NCBI GenBank assembly: GCA_002353485.1
Contig: DEJS01000012.1
Coordinates: 56,760-120,759 of the forward strand
DNA: 64,000 nucleotides
Source of the DNA: Prevotella sp. UBA2742
GTDB taxonomy: Bacteria; Bacteroidota; Bacteroidia; Bacteroidales; Bacteroidaceae
Direction: 5' to 3'
In this document: piece by piece, positions 34,169-40,441 of the stretch
Numbering within the stretch: position 1 is the first letter of the stretch
Layout: each line of letters begins with the position of its first letter
Notes under the pieces: model-generated
The model's database searches: none
The model's input: the letters and a program-made list of their open reading frames with translations, nothing else
Told to the model about the DNA's origin: nothing
Program-made: the position numbers and the translations under genes

Positions 34169-37084
34169 TTACGATATTTCGATGCCTTTGTATTCCTTGG
34201 TGATTTCGATGGTGACGGCCTTGGAGAGGTCCATGTCGTCGGTAGAGTCCACGTCGTCGGGGTAGAAGGGTATTTCGGCTCCGGGACGTACAAAGACGGG
34301 CATCTGGTCCAGGGGCACCTCTACATCGTAGTACCATCGGCCGCCGTCCATACGCTCACCGGTGAAGAAGTTGACCCACTCGGCCCCCTCCATACCTCCA
34401 GCCCCCTCCAAACCTCCCCCTGTAGGGGAGGCTTTTTGACCAGCCGCCGAAACTCCCCCTCTACGGGAGGGGGTTGGGGGGAGGCTGTTGGGTGACAGGC
34501 TTGGCAGGTAGATGTCGCGACGGTTCTTGCTGTTCATTACGGGGCATACCAGGAATTCGGAGCCGAAGTAGAACTCGTCGTCTATGTGCCACACCTGACG
34601 GTCGTTAGGATGCATCATCAGCAGGGCGCGCAGCATGGGCCACCCTGAGTGGCACGAGCGCTTGGCCTGCTCCACGATATAAGGTATAAGGCGGTAGCGC
34701 AGCTTCCACCAGCGCTTGACGATGGGGGCTATGTCGGGATAGTGCCACGGCTCGCGCTTGCATGTGCCGTGGTAGCGCATGTGGCTGGAGAAGACGCCGA
34801 ACTGCGTCCAGCGCACGTACACCTGTGGGTCGAGGGGCGAGTTCATGAAGTCGGGCGTAGAGTGGAACCCCGGCACGTCGTGGCTCCAGAAGGCAAAGCC
34901 AGAGAGCCCGAAGTGCAGACCGCCCTTCAGCGAGCCCGCCATGCCTGCCCACGACGACTCTGAGTCGCCGCCCCAGTGCAGCGGATAGCGCTGGCAGCCG
35001 GCCCAGGCCGAACGGGCCCATACGATGCCGTCGCCCGTGACCTGCTTGGTCACCTCGTAGGCGGCACGCTGGTAGAGCAGTGAATAGATGTTGTTAAGCC
35101 GCTCGGGCGTCATTGCATGATAGTGGTGGTCCATGTGGATGTTCTCGCCGAAGTCGGTCTTGATGCACTTCACGCCCATGTCGAGCAGCGGCTTCAGAAG
35201 CTGGTTCTTGTACCATTCGGTAGCCTTGGGGTAGGTGAAGTCGATGGTGCCGGCGTAGTCGAGGGCCGAGAAGTTGGAGGAAGCCTCCCCCTGTCCCCCT
35301 CCTGTAGAGGGGGAAGAGAGAGCGGTGATGATACGAGTTTTTACGGAATCCAAGTCTTGGAGTATTTCTTCGTTGGTGAATCTTAATACAGAAAAGCCGA
35401 TGTATTCTAAATACTCAGTCCTTATCGCGTCTATTTCTTGTTGTTTGGCTTCTTGGTGGTAACCGCCATCTACCTCTATGACCAATGAGCAAGAAAGACA
35501 AACAAAGTCAGCGATATAGTCGCCAATAATGTGCTGTCTTCTGAATTTTTGCCCCAGACCCTTTCCTCTCAGTACTTGCCAAAGTATATTCTCTGCCTCC
35601 GTGGCTTCTTTCTTGTTATTCTTTGAGAACAATCTCAGAAGGTCGTATCTGTCAGGATAAGCCAATCGGTAATTATTATAGTCGCGTTTCTGTAAGCCTC
35701 CCCTACAGGGGGAGGTTTGGAGGGGGCTGGGCTGGCTGATATATTTGTTCGCTTTTGCCTCTTCCAGCTGTTCGGCGCCTTGGGCCACGTAGGGCAGCTG
35801 CCACAACGACACCTTGAAGCCTTGCTCTTTCAGCCGCTGGATAAAAGCCTTCGGGTCGGGGAATCGCTCGGGGTTGAACTTCCACTCGCAGAGCCAGTCG
35901 GTGCGGAACCAACCGGTGTCGAGGTGGATGACGTCGCACGGGTAGTGCTCTTCTCTGAGACGGTCGCAGATGGCTGTTACCTCGTCGGCCGAGAAGTAGG
36001 TCATACGGCTCATCCAGATGCCAAACGACCACAGGGGCAGCATCTGCGGGAATCCTGTCAGCATGCGGTAGCCGCGAAGGATTTGCTCCGGGTTTTGCCC
36101 GCCTATGAGGAATACGTCCAATGTGGCTTTGTCGTTGAGAAACTGCACGCTGCGGGTGGAGTGGTCGGCCAGCGACAGCTTGCAGTAGTCGCTGGTGTGG
36201 TAGAAACAGCCGTACATGCGACTGCTGAGGTACAACGGGATGTTCTTGTAGCAGCGGCGGTTGTTGACGCCCTGGCCGTCCTGGTTCTTCAGCTGGAAGG
36301 TCTGCCCGCTGAGGTCCATCTTGCGGAACCGCTCGCCGGTGCCAACGAAACACTCGTCGGGCTCGCAGCGGAAGCTGATGGTGGCGCGCTCGGTCCTGGC
36401 CCCCTCCAAACCTCCGGCCCCCTCCAAACCTCCCCCCGTAGGGGAGGCTTTTTGACCAGCCGCCGAAACTCCCCCTCTACGGGAGGGGGTTGGGGGGAGG
36501 CTGTTGGGTGACAGGCTGGGACTTACAAATCCCAGCGGCAGGGCGTCGTAGCGGGGCGGAGAGAAGTGGTCGTCGCTCAGGGCGATGCCCTTCGTCTCGT
36601 CACCGTCGGGATAGAAGGTGATGAAGGGTGCCGGCTGTGGCGCTGGTAGCAGGTCGCTCCAGTGGTCCAGCTTGGGCGCGCTGAGGTCGATGGTCCCCAC
36701 CAAACCTCCCCCTGTAGGGGAGGCTTTCCTGATTACTACGATTCCTCCATTATCCTTTATAGAAAGAGGTACGCGCTTCACCTCAGGGGCAAACTGCAGC
36801 ATGTCGTCCTGTTCCACCATCTCGTCGCCGCTCATGGTGGTGAACAGGCGGATGATGTTGGGCTCGTAGGCACGGACGATGAGGTCGTAGCTCTGTGGTG
36901 CTACGGTGGTGTCGGGTGCCATGTCCTCTTGGCGCAGTTGTTTTTGATACGGTATGGTGATGACGATGTCGCCGTCGCGCTCCTGTATGTTGGTAGGTGC
37001 GTAGGCCTTCCAGAGGAATTCGTCCTTCTGCAACGAAGGGTCAAAGTCCATGAAGTCAAAGAGGTGGTAATTCGTTTGTTTCAT
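34169..37084 (-). CDS. GH31 alpha-glycosidase with four in-frame repeat insertions, one carrying a DUF559 nuclease domain
   Basis: 971 aa without signal peptide; about 780 aa once inserts are removed, the usual GH31 size. The (beta/alpha)8 core is complete: VIHLDTGWF, nucleophile Asp644 in CIKTDFGE, acid/base Asp707 in WGGDSESSW, then FAFWSHDVPGF. The family includes alpha-glucosidases and alpha-xylosidases. Inserts: X arm near 119-130; X-Y near 190-229; X-DUF559-Y near 452-602; X-Y near 862-901. The DUF559 part lies between NKYIS and ALDYAGTIDFTYP, where related GH31 proteins have a short loop before the nucleophile strand. The start overlaps the beta-helix stop by 4 bp. Whether the enzyme folds with these inserts is unknown. 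Confidence 0.88.
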   Translation of the reverse strand: MKQTNYHLFDFMDFDPSLQKDEFLWKAYAPTNIQERDGDIVITIPYQKQLRQEDMAPDTTVAPQSYDLIVRAYEPNIIRLFTTMSGDEMVEQDDMLQFAPEVKRVPLSIKDNGGIVVIRKASPTGGGLVGTIDLSAPKLDHWSDLLPAPQPAPFITFYPDGDETKGIALSDDHFSPPRYDALPLGFVSPSLSPNSLPPTPSRRGGVSAAGQKASPTGGGLEGAGGLEGARTERATISFRCEPDECFVGTGERFRKMDLSGQTFQLKNQDGQGVNNRRCYKNIPLYLSSRMYGCFYHTSDYCKLSLADHSTRSVQFLNDKATLDVFLIGGQNPEQILRGYRMLTGFPQMLPLWSFGIWMSRMTYFSADEVTAICDRLREEHYPCDVIHLDTGWFRTDWLCEWKFNPERFPDPKAFIQRLKEQGFKVSLWQLPYVAQGAEQLEEAKANKYISQPSPLQTSPCRGGLQKRDYNNYRLAYPDRYDLLRLFSKNNKKEATEAENILWQVLRGKGLGQKFRRQHIIGDYIADFVCLSCSLVIEVDGGYHQEAKQQEIDAIRTEYLEYIGFSVLRFTNEEILQDLDSVKTRIITALSSPSTGGGQGEASSNFSALDYAGTIDFTYPKATEWYKNQLLKPLLDMGVKCIKTDFGENIHMDHHYHAMTPERLNNIYSLLYQRAAYEVTKQVTGDGIVWARSAWAGCQRYPLHWGGDSESSWAGMAGSLKGGLHFGLSGFAFWSHDVPGFHSTPDFMNSPLDPQVYVRWTQFGVFSSHMRYHGTCKREPWHYPDIAPIVKRWWKLRYRLIPYIVEQAKRSCHSGWPMLRALLMMHPNDRQVWHIDDEFYFGSEFLVCPVMNSKNRRDIYLPSLSPNSLPPTPSRRGGVSAAGQKASPTGGGLEGAGGMEGAEWVNFFTGERMDGGRWYYDVEVPLDQMPVFVRPGAEIPFYPDDVDSTDDMDLSKAVTIEITKEYKGIEIS
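34382..34494 (+). repeat. X-Y palindromic element in GH31 (C-terminal copy)
   Basis: X arm 34398-34434, 19-nt spacer, Y arm 34454-34486, with an extra partial X repeat on the left. It is nearly identical to the copy at 36397-36511 and gives almost the same peptide (NSLPPTPSRRGGVSAAGQ, then KASPTGGGLEGAGG). Orientation is opposite to the gene. Confidence 0.92.
35281..35730 (-). mobile_element. Candidate full-length X-DUF559-Y element inside GH31
   Basis: X arm 35694-35730 (identical over 37 bases to X arms at 31983-32019 and 34398-34434) and Y arm 35282-35314 (31 of 33 bases equal to the GH127 Y arm) flank 379 bp that take the place of the 16-19 nt spacers of the other X-Y copies. The interval encodes a DUF559-type PD-(D/E)XK nuclease domain (host residues about 465-590): AENILWQVLRGKGLGQKFRR, then DYIADFVC (Asp526) and LVIEVDGGYHQEAKQQE (Glu537, Asp539, His543), then LRFTNEEIL. 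It has no internal ATG and is read only as part of GH31, in the host's orientation and frame. No intein splicing motifs are seen at the borders. Confidence 0.8.
36397..36511 (+). repeat. X-Y palindromic element in GH31 (middle copy)
   Basis: X arm 36414-36450 (one or two mismatches to consensus), 19-nt spacer with TTTGACCAGCCGCCGAAAC as in the C-terminal copy, Y arm 36470-36502. Opposite orientation to the gene. The Y arm's G-rich run could form a quadruplex. Confidence 0.92.
36695..36727 (+). repeat. X arm only, GH31 N-terminal copy
   Basis: CCAAACCTCCCCCTGTAGGGG then AGGCTTT, read on the minus strand as KASPTGGGLVGT. No Y arm is present, as in purF, asnB and hemW. Confidence 0.88.
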
Positions 37085-38679
37085 TGCTTGAATATGATGT
37101 TTGGACCGGGGTGGTTGTCGCCAATCTCGTCACGACGTATGAGCCGTTGGTTGATCAAGGGGCGACCGGCAATCCCGGGGGCGATGTCGCCGGTGTAATT
37201 GTTCTCGATAGTAAAACCGTCGGTACGGGCATCCAGATAGATGCAGAAACCGCGGTCGTTGGTAGCATAGGGGGCAGGGTAGGGACGTGAGACCTTGTTG
37301 CCGCTAATCACGGAACCTGGCTGGTTGCTGAGTGTGTAGATGCCCCCGGCGTCATAGAGCTGACGGGCATAGTTGTAGACATTGTTACCCTCGATGCGGT
37401 TGTTCTCCATACCCGTGTTGAGGGGTGTCCAACCCCAACCGACGCAGATGCCCGAGTAGCTGAGGAAAAACACGTGGTTCTTGCTGATGGTGCAGTGGCG
37501 TACATAGCCCAATGCAATGCCCACGGCTCCCCAGTCCTCGTTGGCAGCATCCACAACGAAGTTTTCCTTGATGGTCAGTCGTTGGCAACGTTCCGCCAGA
37601 TGCTGATAGGGACGGTGCACCTCCATCGGGCTCTCGGCAAAGGAACCGCCCATGATGGCCGTGCCGCCAATGTTACCGAAGGTGCATTTCTGCACCACAC
37701 AGTCGCTGACGTTATCGACAAAGTCCAAGGCCGTGGCGGCCAAACCTTCGAACACCACAGAATAGAAGTCTACGTGGTGGGCGTTGCGCACGGTGACAGC
37801 ACTGACAGGACGCTCTATCCAGGCTTGGTTCTCGAGATCCTTGTCCCAAGGCAGTCCGGGGTTTTCTTTCAGTTTGTAGGCATCAACCAGGGGGAATCCG
37901 CCCTGTAGGGTAACGTGCCCTTTGTGCAAGGGACGGTTCCAGCAAGTGTGTTTGAAGGTTATACCTTCAAAACGTATATAGTTGGCGCCGTCGACGATGA
38001 CCAACTGCTCAATGCCGTCACGCTGTTCTGTGGTGCGAAGCAGGAAAGAGCTGTTCCCCTTCTCGCCTCCGATGACGGGCTGGGGCCAGGGGTGTTCGAA
38101 CTCCAATCGGCTTTCAGGTTCCATGAACGATACCACCGTCTTGTCGCCCTCAACTTTCATATCCTTTACACGCAAAATGGCAATGGCCCATCGCTGGTGA
38201 ACCACCATTTCCAAGTTCTTCGTCTGTAGAACATTCTGAGGAGGAGTAGGGATAGTGATCGTTCTGTCGGTGGTGTTGAAATCGAGTATGCGCTCCATGC
38301 CTTTCATAGGAAGACCGTCATCGTGTTTCCTTAACGGAAGGCTGTCACCTTGCTCTTTTAACGGCCACAACTGGGTGTGACGTTGTCGGGCATCGCCACA
38401 GATGACGCTTTGGTGGTTTTTGCCAAGTCCACGGATGACGAGTGGCGACTCGTCCGTGCCGCTGTCCTCGGGGCGGATGAACAGCGGTTCCTGCATGTAG
38501 TATTGTCCTGCATGGATAGTGATGGTGATGCCGCCCTGGCAGCGTGCGTCTCCCGTGCGCCGCCATTCGCGGGCCTTCCGCAGGGCCTCATGGATGCTCT
38601 CACCTTCGCTGACGATAATCTCGCCCGCCTGTACGGATAGGACAAGAAAGGATAGTAGTACGGTTAGTATATGTTTCAT
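37081..38679 (-). CDS. Secreted right-handed beta-helix protein (GH141-like), paralogue 2
   Basis: 532 aa with signal peptide MKHILTVLLSFLVLSVQAG. Beta-helix coils are evident (YSGICVGWGWTPLNTGMEN; LDFVDNVSDCVVQKCTF). It shares with paralogue 1 the N-terminal pattern SIHEALRKAREWRRTGDARC and the motifs LEFEHPWPQP, ENQAWIERPVSAVTVRNAHH and YDAGGIYTLSNQPGSVIS. It is probably a polysaccharide side-chain hydrolase acting outside the inner membrane. First gene of the operon beta-helix, GH31, symporter, GH127; the ECF-like motif ends 8 nt upstream of its start. Confidence 0.75.
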   Translation of the reverse strand: MKHILTVLLSFLVLSVQAGEIIVSEGESIHEALRKAREWRRTGDARCQGGITITIHAGQYYMQEPLFIRPEDSGTDESPLVIRGLGKNHQSVICGDARQRHTQLWPLKEQGDSLPLRKHDDGLPMKGMERILDFNTTDRTITIPTPPQNVLQTKNLEMVVHQRWAIAILRVKDMKVEGDKTVVSFMEPESRLEFEHPWPQPVIGGEKGNSSFLLRTTEQRDGIEQLVIVDGANYIRFEGITFKHTCWNRPLHKGHVTLQGGFPLVDAYKLKENPGLPWDKDLENQAWIERPVSAVTVRNAHHVDFYSVVFEGLAATALDFVDNVSDCVVQKCTFGNIGGTAIMGGSFAESPMEVHRPYQHLAERCQRLTIKENFVVDAANEDWGAVGIALGYVRHCTISKNHVFFLSYSGICVGWGWTPLNTGMENNRIEGNNVYNYARQLYDAGGIYTLSNQPGSVISGNKVSRPYPAPYATNDRGFCIYLDARTDGFTIENNYTGDIAPGIAGRPLINQRLIRRDEIGDNHPGPNIIFKQ

Positions 38680-38686
38680 ATATAGT

Positions 38687-38714
38687 TAAGACGCTGACGA
38701 GTCTGAATTGTCAT
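38687..38714 (-). promoter_or_regulatory. ECF-like motif, copy 2 (glycan operon)
   Basis: Minus strand ATGACAAT-N13-CGTCTTA, ending 7 nt before the beta-helix start codon. The element at 38727-38753 faces the opposite way, so both divergent transcripts may use the same type of promoter. Confidence 0.5.
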
Positions 38715-38726
38715 CATTTACGATGG

Positions 38727-38753
38727 TTACAAAGGCGCACGCGCTTCGTCTTT
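38727..38753 (+). promoter_or_regulatory. ECF-like motif, divergent copy before the corrinoid gene
   Basis: TTACAAA, 13 bases, CGTCTTT: same spacing as the three minus-strand copies, with two or three mismatches. It is about 30 nt before the uroporphyrinogen decarboxylase-family gene. Confidence 0.35.
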
Positions 38754-38783
38754 TCTTATAGTTGATTATATGTTTTTCTGGCT

Positions 38784-39791
38784 ATGAGAATGAATATGAC
38801 GCAGTGGGTGGCCGATGTCATCCGACGGAAAGAGGTGACGGCACTGCCCGTTATGACGCATCCCGGTATTGAGTTGAATGGGAATACAGTGCGTGAGGCT
38901 GTCAGCGACGGCCGCGTACACTACGAGGCGGTGATGACGTTGACGCGGCGCTATCCCAGCGTAGCGGCAGCTACCATTATGGACCTGACTACCGAGGCCG
39001 AGGCCTTTGGCGCTGAGATTGCGTTCTCTGATGGGGCCGTGCCTGCCGTATCGGGCCGGTTGCTGCCTGATGTGGAGAGTATTTTCAGGTTGCAGGTGCC
39101 ATCGCTGAGTGCAGGGCGCATCCCCGCTTACCTGAAGGCTAACCTGCTGGCTGCCAAGGCTGTCGACGACCGGCCACTGCTGGCCGGCTGCATAGGGCCG
39201 TTCTCGCTTGCGGGTCGATTGTATGACATGTCGGACATTATGGTGCTCATCTACGAGCATCCTGAGGCTGCACATTGTCTATTGCAGAAATGTATAGAGT
39301 TTATAGAGAAATACTGTATGGCGTTGAAGCTGACGGGCGCCAATGGCGTGATGATGGCTGAGCCGGCCGCAGGCTTGATGTCGAACGACGACTGTATGCT
39401 GTTCTCCTCGCAATATGTCAAGCAGATTGTAGACCGTGTACAGGACGATGACTTCATTGTGGTGTTGCACAACTGCGGCAATACGGGTCACTGCACAAAA
39501 GCCATGGTGGCCACAGGGGCTGCCGCCTACCATTTCGGAAATAAGTGTAAGATGGAGGAGGTTATCCGTGAGGTGCCTCCCACGGCATTGGCAATGGGCA
39601 ACATCGACCCGGTGAGCGTGTTCAAGGACGGCATGCCTTTCCAGATGCGCCAGGCTGTCACAGACTTGTGTGAGAAAATGCGGCCCTATCCTAACTTTGT
39701 CCTGTCGAGTGGCTGCGACACGCCACCACATACTCCGCTGGCCAATGTTGACGCCTTCTTTGAGGCCTTAGCTGAGTTTAATGGGCAATGA
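38784..39791 (+). CDS. Uroporphyrinogen decarboxylase-family methyltransferase (MtaA/CmuA-like)
   Basis: 335-aa TIM-barrel of the family that includes HemE and the methylcobamide:thiol methyltransferases. It resembles the latter: the zinc motif VVLHNCGNTGHC (His-x-Cys) and the late Cys in LSSGCDTPPHTP are both present, as in MtaA/MtbA-type enzymes. It would move a methyl group between a corrinoid protein and a thiol such as homocysteine. It overlaps by 4 bp the next gene, a MetH activation-like protein, and faces the fusion protein whose C-terminus binds B12. The methyl donor is unknown. Confidence 0.85.
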   Translation: MRMNMTQWVADVIRRKEVTALPVMTHPGIELNGNTVREAVSDGRVHYEAVMTLTRRYPSVAAATIMDLTTEAEAFGAEIAFSDGAVPAVSGRLLPDVESIFRLQVPSLSAGRIPAYLKANLLAAKAVDDRPLLAGCIGPFSLAGRLYDMSDIMVLIYEHPEAAHCLLQKCIEFIEKYCMALKLTGANGVMMAEPAAGLMSNDDCMLFSSQYVKQIVDRVQDDDFIVVLHNCGNTGHCTKAMVATGAAAYHFGNKCKMEEVIREVPPTALAMGNIDPVSVFKDGMPFQMRQAVTDLCEKMRPYPNFVLSSGCDTPPHTPLANVDAFFEALAEFNGQ

Positions 39792-40441
39792 CGCAGAAGG
39801 TACTTACTTATGAAGATTTAGGGATTACCGCTACCGACATTTTCGAGCAGATGGGGTATAACGATGCGGCCCCTGATGCGGCAACATGTCGCGAGACGCA
39901 GGCCGTCGTCGACGAGGTGCGCCCGTGGCTGGCCCCATGCTTCTGCTATCTGGTGCAGAAGGAACAGCCCGACTTTGACATGGGCAGGATTATCCTTCGC
40001 CAGTTGCGTGGCTCGGAGGCTTACGCTTTATTCGTATGTACTGCCGGCGAGACTTATGAGGCCTATCAGCAACGGCTGAAGAAGCAGGGCGACATGGTGC
40101 GTGTGTTTATTGCCGATGCGCTGGGCAGTGTCATTGCTGAGAAGACGGCCGACCAGATGGAACGCCACCTGCAAGAGAGTATTGATAAACTGGGGTGGCA
40201 CCACACCAACCGATTCTCGCCGGGCTATTGCGGGTGGCACGTGTCGCAGCAGCAAAAATTGTTCCCGCTGTTTGAGGGACATACGTGTGGTGTCACCCTC
40301 ACGGGCTCGTCGCTGATGGTGCCTATCAAGAGTGTGAGTGGCATCATCGGATTAGGCGAAAAAGTCCGCAGGCTGGACTACACCTGCGGACTATGCGATT
40401 TCAAACAGTGTTACAAGCGGAAGCTAAAGCTTGCCAAGTAG
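39788..40441 (+). CDS. MetH activation-domain-like protein (stand-alone)
   Basis: 217 aa resembling the C-terminal reactivation domain of cobalamin-dependent methionine synthase, which binds AdoMet to re-methylate inactive cob(II)alamin. The pattern IAEKTADQMERHL and NRFSPGYCGWHVSQQQKLF matches the AdoMet-binding region (RxxxGY). TGSSLMVPIKSVSGIIG is also typical. A C-terminal Cys cluster (YTCGLCDFKQCYKR) is extra. It follows the MtaA-like gene with a 4-bp overlap and its 3' end overlaps the convergent fusion gene by 18 bp. I infer it reactivates the corrinoid protein encoded opposite. Confidence 0.82.
   Translation: MTQKVLTYEDLGITATDIFEQMGYNDAAPDAATCRETQAVVDEVRPWLAPCFCYLVQKEQPDFDMGRIILRQLRGSEAYALFVCTAGETYEAYQQRLKKQGDMVRVFIADALGSVIAEKTADQMERHLQESIDKLGWHHTNRFSPGYCGWHVSQQQKLFPLFEGHTCGVTLTGSSLMVPIKSVSGIIGLGEKVRRLDYTCGLCDFKQCYKRKLKLAK

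Noticed and set aside
35281..35730. Intein in GH31
   Set aside because: No N-terminal Cys/Ser block or C-terminal HN-Cys/Ser/Thr splice motif is found at the borders; the flanks are the X and Y repeats instead.
38680..38783. Cobalamin riboswitch before the corrinoid genes
   Set aside because: The upstream gaps (about 100 bp here, about 50 bp before the fusion gene) are too short and no B12-box-like sequence was seen.
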